From: a virus | Reading direction: 5' to 3' (one strand) | Length of the DNA stretch: 40,865 nucleotides | Virus record (IMG/VR): IMGVR_UViG_3300042876_000193 | Span: 1-40,865 of that record | Shown here: positions 27,814 through 34,336 of the stretch, piece after piece | Layout of the letters: each line of letters begins with the position of its first letter | Position numbering within the stretch: the stretch's first letter is position 1 | Position numbers and translations under genes: made by a program | The notes under the pieces: model-generated | Seen by the model: only the letters and a program-made list of their open reading frames with translations | What the model was told of the DNA's origin: nothing | Database searches by the model: none

Positions 27814-28202
27814 GAGTTGTCGAGGATATAAAGAGAAACCTAGTGGAGTTGCCCCAAGAGTATGAGAAGGCGGCTCACGAAACAGTGGTATTGGAGTTTG
27901 AGTATAAAAAGGAACTAACTAAACTGGAAGCCTTACAGGCTAAGAAAAGGTTGGAGTTAAAGGTAACAAGCAAAGATGGTTCTACCGATAGAAAAGATAA
28001 GGTTGCTGATGAAACATTAAAAGAAAGTTTGGAGTTGGTAAAAAAAGAGGCAGACTTTAGGGCCGCAGAAGTAAGGCGAGATGCTTTAGACAAAAAGATA
28101 CAGACCACCCGTAACCTTTGCAATCTAGCGTGTGCGGAGATATACGCTGGTATGCACACTAACGATGTAACATATTCTATCCGTCCAAGGGAGGACAGAT
28201 GA
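27810..28202 (+). CDS. coiled-coil protein
   Basis: This 130-residue protein consists mainly of long charged helices: LVELPQEYEKAAHETVVLEF, KELTKLEALQAKKRLELKVT, KESLELVKKEADFRAAEVRR and DALDKKIQTTRNL. It has no transmembrane segment. Similar small coiled-coil proteins accompany recombination genes in phages. It overlaps the metallophosphoesterase start by 4 bases, so they may act together; that is inference. Confidence 0.5.
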   Translation: MRVVEDIKRNLVELPQEYEKAAHETVVLEFEYKKELTKLEALQAKKRLELKVTSKDGSTDRKDKVADETLKESLELVKKEADFRAAEVRRDALDKKIQTTRNLCNLACAEIYAGMHTNDVTYSIRPREDR

Positions 28203-29059
28203 GAGCAGTTTACCGCAACATTATGTGCAAGGGGAGATCGGACAAGATACAGATAATACCGATAGGGGACACGCATTTGGGATGTAAGAATAACGACACC
28301 AAGAAGCTGATAGCGTTGGTAGAGTATATTCGCAAAACTCCGCAGACTTACTGGATAGGTATGGGTGATTATGTGGACAGCATTAACTACTCGGACAAAA
28401 GGTTCGACCCTAAGTCTACTGATTATCTCTCCGAGTTAGATGATATAAGCGAAGCACAGATACGGGAACTGGTTAAGATATTCTCTCCAATTAAGGATAG
28501 GTGCTTGGGGTTACTTGGCGGTAATCACGAGGAAAAGATACGCCTACGTTATCACAGAGATATTCTCTCCGACATTTGCAGAAGGTTGAACGTGGATAAC
28601 CTTACCTACTCGATGATGATGAGAGTGTACTTCAAGCGTAGTACCGGAAGGGGAGCAAGTAAGAACGTGGTAATATTCGCCCATCACGGACACGGCGGCG
28701 GTAGGGCGGTTTCTGGTAAACTGAATATGGTTTTAAGCAAGGCCAAGAGTTATGACGCTGACATTTACCTTGTGGGTCACTGCCACCTGAAGGCTAACCT
28801 TGACGGGGAACGTATCTGTATGAGCCACGGACGGGGAGAGGGGCGTATCTATTCCAAGAAGCAGTTATTCGCTACCACGGGTTCGTTTATGAAGTCTTTG
28901 GGCGATGGGTACTCTCCATACTCCGAAGTAGCAGGGTACGAGCCGATACCCACGGGAGTGATAAAGATTACCATAGAACCCTTTAGAGCGGAACACGAAC
29001 GGGTAAACGGGAAACATATTATGCACGAGAGTTCACCGCATATACACATGAGCGTGTAG
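28199..29059 (+). CDS. calcineurin-like metallophosphoesterase
   Basis: The 286-residue protein has all metal-binding blocks of the family in order. IIPIGDTHLGCKN comes near residue 22, YWIGMGDYVDSIN near 55, and LGLLGGNHEEKIRLRYHRD near 105. VVIFAHHGHGGGRAVSG follows near 160 and IYLVGHCHLK near 190. It therefore should hydrolyse phosphoesters with two metal ions. The fold occurs in SbcD/Mre11 nucleases and in phage phosphatases; a DNA substrate is plausible next to recombination-type genes, but is not shown. Confidence 0.88.
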   Translation: MRAVYRNIMCKGRSDKIQIIPIGDTHLGCKNNDTKKLIALVEYIRKTPQTYWIGMGDYVDSINYSDKRFDPKSTDYLSELDDISEAQIRELVKIFSPIKDRCLGLLGGNHEEKIRLRYHRDILSDICRRLNVDNLTYSMMMRVYFKRSTGRGASKNVVIFAHHGHGGGRAVSGKLNMVLSKAKSYDADIYLVGHCHLKANLDGERICMSHGRGEGRIYSKKQLFATTGSFMKSLGDGYSPYSEVAGYEPIPTGVIKITIEPFRAEHERVNGKHIMHESSPHIHMSV

Positions 29060-29067
29060 GAGGACTG

Positions 29068-29424
29068 ATGAAAGAGAAATTCGTAAAGTATGACCAGGAT
29101 AAGATAGATTTCTCTATGATTACGCCGAACTTCCTTGCCGGTATGTCTAGAGTGTTAATGCACGGGGCGAAGAAGTACAGCCGAGATAACTGGAAGAACG
29201 CCGATACAAAAGACGGACTTCAGAGATATAAGTCAGCCCTTCTCCGCCACGTAATAGCGTATACTAACGGGGGAGAGGTGATAGACGGCGAGAGTGGGTT
29301 CGCTCACATATTCCACGCTTCGTGTTGTTTAATGTTTCTCGAAGAGTTTGAGAGAAGGAAGAAGAAGGAAAGAATAATCAAGGAAGTTGTCGAGTATGTG
29401 AATAGGGAAGGTGAACGTGGGTAA
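29068..29424 (+). CDS. dATP/dGTP diphosphohydrolase-like protein (DUF5664)
   Basis: This 118-residue protein follows AGGAGGA. It reads KYDQDKIDFSMITPNFLAGM, VLMHGAKKYSRDNWKNADTK, YKSALLRHVIAYTNGGEVID and GESGFAHIFHASCCLMFLEE. The GA-K-Y-x-x-x-N-W and RH...GE...D-x-E-S-G...H blocks are those of the all-alpha family of phage dATP/dGTP diphosphohydrolases. It may alter dNTP pools. The AT- and charge-rich tail overlaps the HNH gene. Confidence 0.7.
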   Translation: MKEKFVKYDQDKIDFSMITPNFLAGMSRVLMHGAKKYSRDNWKNADTKDGLQRYKSALLRHVIAYTNGGEVIDGESGFAHIFHASCCLMFLEEFERRKKKERIIKEVVEYVNREGERG

Positions 29425-29713
29425 ACGTGTCCCCTATACTCCTTCTTCCAAGATACGCCAAGCCTTGCGTCAACTGTGGCTTCGTAGTAGGGAAAGGGCG
29501 GCGGCACTAAAGCGGGATAAATACACCTGCGTAGACTGCGGAGTAAAGCAGACAAAGAAGAAGGAACAGGAGATAGCAGTCTGCGTACACCATCGAAAAG
29601 AGATCGAGTGGGATGGAGTTCTGGAGTTTATACGGGAGAGAGTGTTGCAGACACCAGACGATTTAGAAACGCTGTGTAAAGAGTGTCATGATAAAAAACA
29701 CAAGACCACTTGA
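29411..29713 (+). CDS. HNH endonuclease
   Basis: This 100-residue protein starts at GTG (29411; a GTG two codons later is possible). LKRDKYTCVDCGVKQTKKKE carries the CxxC, IAVCVHHRKEIEWDGVLEFI the central HH, and DDLETLCKECHDKKHKTT the final CxxCH-x3-H. This is the complete HNH zinc-finger nuclease motif. Small HNH proteins stimulate terminase or act as homing or recombination nucleases in phages. A strong promoter begins in its last codons. Confidence 0.82.
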   Translation: MNVGKRVPYTPSSKIRQALRQLWLRSRERAAALKRDKYTCVDCGVKQTKKKEQEIAVCVHHRKEIEWDGVLEFIRERVLQTPDDLETLCKECHDKKHKTT

Positions 29714-29738
29714 CAAAACGATAAATATGTTGTATTAT
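29710..29738 (+). promoter_or_regulatory. strong promoter before the 29766 gene and the structured RNA
   Basis: TTGACA and TATTAT are 17 bases apart, starting at the end of the HNH gene. It would transcribe the 29766 gene and run into the structured region at 30279-30715. Confidence 0.7.
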
Positions 29739-29765
29739 GTCTATGCCTAACGGCAAGGAGGAACA

Positions 29766-30278
29766 ATGAAAATAATTGAGGCTATGAAACGTATCAAGGA
29801 ACTAAATGTCAAGGCTGAAGATTTAAAGAACAAAGTGGCACAGTATTGTGCTATAACAAACGTAGAAAATCCCACTTATGGTAAAGACCAGGCGGGAAAG
29901 ATAAAGGAGTGGTTGCAGGGAATACACGATACACTGCAAGAGATACTCCGGCTTCGTGTGGCAATACAGAGAACAAACCTTGACACTAAGGTTAAGATAG
30001 AACTTGGTGAAAAGTTTGTCGAGAAGTCTATTGCCGAGTGGATACACCGCAGGCGTGACCTTGCTAACTCCGAACGTGTAGCGTGGGAAGCTCTTACCGA
30101 CAGGGGTTTGCGTGAAGGAATTATGAAAAACTCACAGGGGGAGAGCGTAGAAGTAAGGATAGTAAGGTATTATGACCCGTCGGAAAAAGATAGCAAAGTT
30201 GCGATGTACAGGGATGAACCTTCAGTAATAGATCGTACTCTTGAAGTAGTAAACGCAGTAACAGACCTGAAAGAATAA
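29766..30278 (+). CDS. DIP1984-like helical protein
   Basis: This 170-residue protein follows AAGGAGGAAC. It starts with MKIIEAMKRIKELNVKAEDL and continues with IKEWLQGIHDTLQEILRLRV. AIQRTNLDTKVKIELGEKFV follows, then EKSIAEWIHRRRDLANSERV. The helix plus R-I/V-A-I-x-x-TN block and basic helix match the small DIP1984 family, whose role is unknown. The C-terminal 50 residues contain a beta part (VEVRIVRYYDPSEKDSK). Its expression is under its own promoter. Confidence 0.6.
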   Translation: MKIIEAMKRIKELNVKAEDLKNKVAQYCAITNVENPTYGKDQAGKIKEWLQGIHDTLQEILRLRVAIQRTNLDTKVKIELGEKFVEKSIAEWIHRRRDLANSERVAWEALTDRGLREGIMKNSQGESVEVRIVRYYDPSEKDSKVAMYRDEPSVIDRTLEVVNAVTDLKE

Positions 30279-30381
30279 TAAGATTTATTGCTCTTTCTCA
30301 TACTATAAGCAGAGATAAAAATTGCTTAAAAATAGACGCTGTTAGTGCGATAACTAACAACCCTATGCTAAAGGACGAGCC

Positions 30382-30693
30382 GTTGCGCTCACAGGAGATT
30401 TGGTTCTCCCCGATTAAAATTAAAGGTTAAAGGTTTAAGACCCAAGGGAGAAAGGCTACTCGACTTAAGGCAGAAAGGTGGAAGTCTCAAGGATGTATCT
30501 CGAAACCCCAAAGGTGGAGAGAATGCCCTAGCCAAGTTAAGTTTTCTATTTTTCGTGCAAATCTTTCTAGGCTTCCTGTTTAGGAGTATGAGTGGACTAA
30601 TAATAGCCCCGGACGGCAAGTGCTTGATAAACTTGGAGAAATTATGCTCCTAGCCCTAATGTGTTTTGCATTAGCGATTTACTTGAGCGTAAC
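30382..30693 (+). ncRNA. candidate large structured noncoding RNA
   Basis: The 437 bases between 30279 and 30715 contain no credible gene. GTTGCGCTCA (30382-30391) can pair with TGAGCGTAAC (30684-30693), ten base pairs closing about 310 bases. Inside are TTCTCCC/GGGAGAA (30404-30410 with 30446-30452), GGCTA/TAGCC (30454-30458 with 30529-30533), GGCA/TGCC, TAGGAGTAT/ATGCTCCTA (30581-30589 with 30644-30652), CAAGT/ACTTG and CTAATG/CATTAG. Linkers are purine-rich (AAAGGTTAAAGG). This resembles phage-encoded large RNAs such as GOLLD or ROOL in style, but I cannot show membership. A minus-strand open frame across it is judged a shadow. Confidence 0.6.
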
Positions 30694-30715
30694 AAAAAAG
30701 TAACAAGGAGGATTT

Positions 30716-31597
30716 ATGTGCCAGTTCTTTAGTGCAATCAGTGATGGTAATGGTAAGGTTTTGTTCTTCACAGTTGAGGACATAGCCAAAATTATGGCTA
30801 ACGGTAATCCCAAAAGTTACGAGTGGAATAGCCACACGAGTATTGCCCACTTCAACGGAATAGAGGGTGTTGACGAGGACAAGTGGAATAAGTGGGAGTA
30901 TGACTGCGACCAGAGAAAGTTGAAGGTAGACCAGTTAAACGCCACCGATGACAGCGAGAAGGTTCGCCCTATCATAGAAAAGTATTTGACAACGGAGAAT
31001 ACAATATACCTGCGTAATTTTTATTTACGGAATAGCGGGAACAGTAATAGCGGGAACAGTAATAGCGGGCACAGGAATAGCGGGCACTGGAATAGCGGGA
31101 ACTGGAATAGCGGGCACTGGAATAGCGGGAACTGGAATAGCGGGCACTGGAATAGCGGGAACAGTAATAGCGGGAACAGTAATAGCGGGAACAGGAATAG
31201 CGGGCACAGTAATAGCGGGAACAGTAATAGCGGGAACAGTAATAGCGGGGACTGGAATAGCGGGAACTGGAATAGCGGGTGTTTCAACACTAAAACTCCC
31301 GACACAATTTTAGTATTCAATAAGCCCTGCAAGAGAGAAAAATGGGACAACGCACAGAAGCCGAGTTTCCTTTATTTCCAATTAAACGTATGGGTAGACT
31401 TCCGCAATATGACCGAGGACGAAAAGAAAGCGGATGTGTTAGCGGAAATGCGTGGCGGGTATCTCAAGCGTATGGACTACAAGGAAGCGTTCCAGTTGGC
31501 TTACAGCAAGGCGAGTGATGAGGATAAGGCGTTGTTGCTGAAACTGCCGAACTTTAACAAGAAACTCTTTTATGAGATTAGCGGTATCAAAGTTTAA
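30716..31597 (+). CDS. pentapeptide-repeat (NSGxx) protein
   Basis: This 293-residue protein starts behind AAGGAGG. Residues 1-105 form a folded head (MCQFFSAISDGNGKVLFFTV, NPKSYEWNSHTSIAHFNGIE). Residues about 106-190 are 17 units of NSGxx with xx being NS, NW, HW, HR, HS, DW and similar; this resembles the N-x-G-x-x pentapeptide_2 type. After CFNTKTPDTILVFNKPCKRE comes a conserved-looking C-terminal domain (FLYFQLNVWVDFRNMTEDEK, EMRGGYLKRMDYKEAFQLAY). The repeats may form a stack or surface. Cytoplasmic, as no signal peptide is seen. Confidence 0.75.
   Translation: MCQFFSAISDGNGKVLFFTVEDIAKIMANGNPKSYEWNSHTSIAHFNGIEGVDEDKWNKWEYDCDQRKLKVDQLNATDDSEKVRPIIEKYLTTENTIYLRNFYLRNSGNSNSGNSNSGHRNSGHWNSGNWNSGHWNSGNWNSGHWNSGNSNSGNSNSGNRNSGHSNSGNSNSGNSNSGDWNSGNWNSGCFNTKTPDTILVFNKPCKREKWDNAQKPSFLYFQLNVWVDFRNMTEDEKKADVLAEMRGGYLKRMDYKEAFQLAYSKASDEDKALLLKLPNFNKKLFYEISGIKV
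31031..31279 (+). repeat. 15-bp tandem repeat array (17 copies)
   Basis: AATAGCGGG recurs every 15 bases from 31031 to 31271, with the six intervening bases variable (AACAGT, CACTGG, AACTGG and others). It encodes the NSGxx units. Confidence 0.95.
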
Positions 31598-31618
31598 AAG
31601 GTAAAAGGAGAGCCCAAT

Positions 31619-31945
31619 ATGCCTACACAGAAATGGATTTGTCCACAGAAATGCAATAAGGAGTGTCCTCACGCAAAACCTCATAAACACACAGATACTT
31701 GCAATTCAGGGTCAAACAGTTCTGGTGACTGTTCCGTGTGCGTTCCCGTAGCCCATAAAGCCAAGCCGAAGGGTAAGCCTACATTGGCGTGGGGGTTGAA
31801 GAACATCAAAACGGGAGTTATATATCTCAATTCTTTTCATTTTAGAAAAGAAGATGTCATAAGTGTGCAAAGTCTATGTTCCGATGGAATCGATATGAAA
31901 TTAGTCCGAGTCCAAATCACAGAGGTCAAAGGGAGGGGGAGATGA
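31619..31945 (+). CDS. Cys-rich protein, paralogue of 18354-18710
   Basis: This 108-residue protein begins MPTQKWICPQKCNKECPHAK, with CNSGSNSSGDCSVCVPVAHK further on. It then shares KAKPKGKPTLAWGLKN and the ending VRVQITEVKGRGR with its paralogue 13 kb upstream. The Cys spacing differs between the copies while the middle DNA is 62/64 identical. It is likely a zinc-binding protein of unknown role. Confidence 0.55.
   Translation: MPTQKWICPQKCNKECPHAKPHKHTDTCNSGSNSSGDCSVCVPVAHKAKPKGKPTLAWGLKNIKTGVIYLNSFHFRKEDVISVQSLCSDGIDMKLVRVQITEVKGRGR
31738..31801 (+). repeat. 64-bp dispersed repeat, copy 2
   Basis: It matches 18506-18569 at 62 of 64 bases. It encodes the shared VPVAHKAKPKGKPTLAWGLK segment. 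Confidence 0.85.
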
Positions 31946-32127
31946 CAGTGAAGGAATTGATAGATGAATTGAAGAAATATCCCGAAACAATGAAAGTATC
32001 ATTACAGGCTTACGATGATGGCGATTTAGATTTTGTAGAAGTAGAGGGTGTTGGTAAAGAGAGCGTAAGACCATTTGAAAGTGAAGATGACAAAGAAGAA
32101 GAAGTTGTAGCAATTAAATGGGAATAG
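31942..32127 (+). CDS. 61-residue acidic protein
   Basis: The ATG at 31942 overlaps the previous stop and follows GGGAGGGGG. The product (MTVKELIDELKKYPETMKVS, LQAYDDGDLDFVEVEGVGKE) is a helix followed by strands, and ends EEEVVAIKWE. This small fold, starting with a strand-free LI-x-x-L-x-K-Y-P helix, recurs in phage and bacterial small proteins of unknown function. Confidence 0.55.
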   Translation: MTVKELIDELKKYPETMKVSLQAYDDGDLDFVEVEGVGKESVRPFESEDDKEEEVVAIKWE

Positions 32128-32136
32128 GAGGACTAA

Positions 32137-32202
32137 ATGACAATGCCCAACGAAAGAGAAGTGAGCCATATCACAGAGGTCAAAAGGAGGGTAGGGAAAT
32201 GA
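32137..32202 (+). CDS. chimeric mini-gene (21 residues), probable recombination scar
   Basis: Behind GGAGG it reads MTMPNEREVSHITEVKRRVG K. The part MPNEREVS is identical in DNA to the start of the 18956 gene. ITEVKRRVGK resembles the end of the Cys-rich paralogues (TEVKGRGK). It therefore fuses the head of one gene to the tail of another. It overlaps the next ATG (ATGA) and may now act only as a translational coupler. Confidence 0.6.
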   Translation: MTMPNEREVSHITEVKRRVGK

Positions 32203-32357
32203 AAATAGAAAATTTCTTTGAGGATAAACCATACTTTGCAATTCCGCTGATGATATTGCTGTCTATTGTCAGTGTTCCAGTAGTGTTTTTTATTTTCGCT
32301 GTAATGTATCGGCTGTGTGAAAAGTCTGTGTTATTCGCAAATTATTTGATGAAATAA
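32199..32357 (+). CDS. 52-residue single-pass membrane protein
   Basis: The ATG at 32199 follows AAAAGGAGGG. After MKIENFFEDKPYF it has one long hydrophobic helix (AIPLMILLSIVSVPVVFFIF, AVMY) and a polar C terminus (RLCEKSVLFANYLMK). The function is unknown. It is the only membrane protein in the distal part of the rightward arm. Confidence 0.55.
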   Translation: MKIENFFEDKPYFAIPLMILLSIVSVPVVFFIFAVMYRLCEKSVLFANYLMK

Positions 32358-32373
32358 TGGGAGGACACCCCAA

Positions 32374-32802
32374 ATGGCAGATAAGAAAGAGATACAGCAC
32401 ATAGGCAGTATTCCTTGTCCCACTTGTGGAGGAGCCGGTGCTATATGCCATAGCCACCCAAGTTTTCCCAAGCCCGTAATGGCAGATAAGAAGGCAGAGT
32501 TTCACACGAAAAAGATGATGATAGTAAAGCGGTTTACAACAGGGAATACAAACACAAAGCAGTTTGTTGACGAACTCGAACTCCTCTGTGCCGAATACTA
32601 CAAGGGCGAGGGGAGAAGGTTGGCAATAGAGGAAAAACTAACGAGCGTTCCAAATATTGCTAATAAGATTAAAGAACAAGCCGTATCAGCCTACAAGCGT
32701 GAGTTAGTGGAGAGGATAAAGGGATTATACGTTTCATACGGCGAGGACCAAATTGTAAGGAAGGTAATAGCCGAGATAGAAAAGGGGGAAAGGCCCCTGT
32801 GA
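32374..32802 (+). CDS. zinc-finger-headed helical protein, last gene of the rightward arm
   Basis: The 142-residue protein starts MADKKEIQHIGSIPCPTCGG AGAICHSH, a CxxCGGxG zinc-type head like those of DnaJ-type fingers. MADKK recurs at residue about 36, so the head looks like a duplication or an inserted module, with a possible second start. The rest is helical and charged (QFVDELELLCAEYYKGEGRR, YKRELVERIKGLYVSYGEDQ). The ribosome site (GGGAGG) is 9 bases from the ATG. Function unknown. Confidence 0.5.
   Translation: MADKKEIQHIGSIPCPTCGGAGAICHSHPSFPKPVMADKKAEFHTKKMMIVKRFTTGNTNTKQFVDELELLCAEYYKGEGRRLAIEEKLTSVPNIANKIKEQAVSAYKRELVERIKGLYVSYGEDQIVRKVIAEIEKGERPL
32783..32798 (-). terminator. weak terminator candidate for the late arm
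   Basis: Read leftward, AGGGG-CCTTTC-CCCCT forms a 5-bp hairpin followed by TTTCT. It lies past the convergence point of the two arms (32803-32922), just inside the last rightward gene. The stem is short and no better terminator is visible for either arm; the convergent gap itself holds only AT-rich sequence. Confidence 0.3.
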
Positions 32803-32922
32803 TACCCCTAAATCGCTCCAGTTTGCCCTAGGTTGAACGATAACAAATCTTTTATAGTATTCCACGAAAATACGCTCTAAATACATTCCAGTATAAGCAT
32901 TTTAATGCCTATTCAATGGATA

Positions 32923-33354
32923 TTAGAATGTCACCGCCAGTCCAACCGAACCCGTCACGTTGCTTAAATCGCTTGTTTTCGTGCTTATCCCTCCAACCAC
33001 GTATACCCCAGAAAAGAGAGCCTTCCCTACCTTTACATCTATACGTGTATCGAGAGAATATGTTGCCATTATCAGCCATTGTGGGTTCTGGTATTTGGTC
33101 TGATTAAACTCCGAGGTTATGTCTACGAGGTGTATCCCTTCCCCGCTAGCCACGAAACTCCCGTTATCATTTCTTTCCACAGTTCCCTTGTCTACATCTA
33201 TCCTTACCTTTCCCTTGACGTATTGGGTTGTCACTACGGGTTTTGGCTTGTTCCACAAACTTACGCCAAGCATACAAGCGAGCAGGGTACACAAGATACA
33301 GTAGCAGGTCTTTAGATCTAAAGACAATTTTTTTTTAACCGCAGACGACTTCAT
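32923..33354 (-). CDS. membrane-anchored protein, last gene of the lysis block
   Basis: This 143-residue protein starts behind GGAGA and overlaps the endolysin stop. Its basic N terminus (MKSSAVKKKLSLDLK) is followed by a transmembrane helix (TCYCILCTLLACMLGVSLW) and an extracytoplasmic beta-rich domain (VVTTQYVKGKVRIDVDKGTV, IMATYSLDTRIDVKVGKALF). The last strand ends SVGLAVTF, with a terminal Phe as in outer-membrane beta strands. Its place after holin and endolysin suggests a spanin-like or envelope-disrupting role, which is inference. Confidence 0.5.
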   Translation of the reverse strand: MKSSAVKKKLSLDLKTCYCILCTLLACMLGVSLWNKPKPVVTTQYVKGKVRIDVDKGTVERNDNGSFVASGEGIHLVDITSEFNQTKYQNPQWLIMATYSLDTRIDVKVGKALFSGVYVVGGISTKTSDLSNVTGSVGLAVTF

Positions 33355-33814
33355 AGAGGTCTCCTTCGTTCTGTGTTTTAAGTTTATCGTAGAGTTTAAT
33401 CAATACTTCGGAGTAGACGGGGGACGTACTCCACTGCATCCAGTCTTCTCTCCCCCCGTGGATTAAACCTTCGTAGTAACACTTATAGTTATTCCTCTCA
33501 CGATACGCACCAGGATACATATCCGCTATCTTGTTTACGTAGTCGAGAAGGGCTGTATCGAAGTCTGGATATTTCCGGAACTTATCTACTATGTCCACTC
33601 TCTTTCCGTTCTCAAACTCGTAGGTAGGTATCTCTAGGCTTTCTCCGCGGTACGCTCCCTTTATCCCACAGAAGTTGTAGGCTTCTTTGCAGAGCTTACT
33701 TGTGAAGATACCCGTTTCCAGAACAGCCTGAACGTAGGGGATAAACAAATCCCATCCTTGTTCCTTTAACTTGCTATCCCGTAGGGCCTTGACGAACTCG
33801 GTTTCTCTATTCAT
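33335..33814 (-). CDS. endolysin, GH73 glucosaminidase
   Basis: I start at the ATG at 33814 behind GGAG, giving 159 residues. FIPYVQAVLETGIFTSKLCK EAYNFCGIKGAYRG is the GH73 (FlgJ/LytD-type) signature, with the catalytic Glu in LETG and the N-F-x-G-I-K-G loop. YEFENGKRVDIVDKFRKYPD followed by FDTALLDYVNKIADMYPGAY matches the second conserved block. The C terminus (DKLKTQNEGDLYEVVCG) has no separate wall-binding domain. It has no signal peptide and so depends on the holins encoded just upstream. Confidence 0.85.
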   Translation of the reverse strand: MNRETEFVKALRDSKLKEQGWDLFIPYVQAVLETGIFTSKLCKEAYNFCGIKGAYRGESLEIPTYEFENGKRVDIVDKFRKYPDFDTALLDYVNKIADMYPGAYRERNNYKCYYEGLIHGGREDWMQWSTSPVYSEVLIKLYDKLKTQNEGDLYEVVCG

Positions 33815-33836
33815 TTCCGCTCCGTACACATTTTAT

Positions 33837-33876
33837 GGTCGTATGAACACAAATTGTGGTCATTTCTCGAACGACC
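33837..33876 (-). other. hairpin between holin-like gene and endolysin
   Basis: On the transcript GGTCGT pairs with ACGACC, with an inner stem TGACCAC/GTGTTCA (one mismatch). It follows the holin-like stop directly and precedes the endolysin ribosome site, so it could tune endolysin expression or processing. Confidence 0.4.
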
Positions 33877-34073
33877 TATTTTTCGATACTTGGAGAAACG
33901 GGTTTTTCGGTCCAAGCCCTACCCGCCACGTATCCCGTAAACGCTGTACCAATTAAACTGGCGAACACTACATCAGTGATTTTGTCACAGAATACTCCCA
34001 ATAAAGTCCAGAAGAACACCGTCAAGAACAAGTGTTCTCTTCGCTGTTTTTCGGGAGCGAATTTTATTTCCAT
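33876..34073 (-). CDS. holin-like protein with two membrane segments
   Basis: The ATG at 34073 lies in a TAATG overlap with the gene before it and has GGGAGG upstream. The 65-residue product has a charged head (MEIKFAPEKQRREHLF), a first membrane helix (LTVFFWTLLGVFCDKI), a second (VVFASLIGTAFTGYVAG) and a charged tail. Size, topology and position before the endolysin fit a class II-type holin. Confidence 0.65.
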   Translation of the reverse strand: MEIKFAPEKQRREHLFLTVFFWTLLGVFCDKITDVVFASLIGTAFTGYVAGRAWTEKPVSPSIEK

Positions 34074-34291
34074 TATTTTCCTCCCTTTAGAAACCATCCC
34101 ACAACCACAGTAACACCAGTGCCTATACCAGTTATCCAGTTGATACGCCTCTCACATTTAGCCACTCGACCACATATCCCACCCGTGCCATCTTCTTCTT
34201 TGCCAAACATAGCGCAATGTATCTGCTGAACCTGTTTAGCCATAAGTTTCATATTAACCCTTCTCTCGACTTCATCGTTCATCTTATTCAT
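34073..34291 (-). CDS. XhlA-like tail-anchored membrane protein (holin accessory)
   Basis: This 72-residue protein has a helical, charged cytoplasmic part (MNDEVERRVNMKLMAKQVQQ, HCAMFGKEEDGTGG, CGRVAKCERRINW) and one C-terminal membrane helix (ITGIGTGVTVVVGWFL) ending KGGK. This layout is that of haemolysin XhlA-type lysis proteins, which act with a holin. Two Cys residues flank a Gly-rich loop. It sits between tail fibre and holin candidates. Confidence 0.55.
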   Translation of the reverse strand: MNKMNDEVERRVNMKLMAKQVQQIHCAMFGKEEDGTGGICGRVAKCERRINWITGIGTGVTVVVGWFLKGGK

Positions 34292-34336
34292 TGTTATTGT
34301 CCCCTTTCCCTTATCGGGTATCCCCCACGTGGGAGG

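Noticed and set aside
30389-30619. Minus-strand protein across the structured RNA region
   Set aside because: It has no ribosome site, an odd composition (Pro/Leu/Ser/Lys-rich) and runs against all neighbouring genes; the base-pairing pattern explains the region better.
31031-31279. CRISPR-like or minisatellite noncoding array
   Set aside because: The 15-bp units stay in frame within a gene that has normal ends and a strong ribosome site; there are no spacers.
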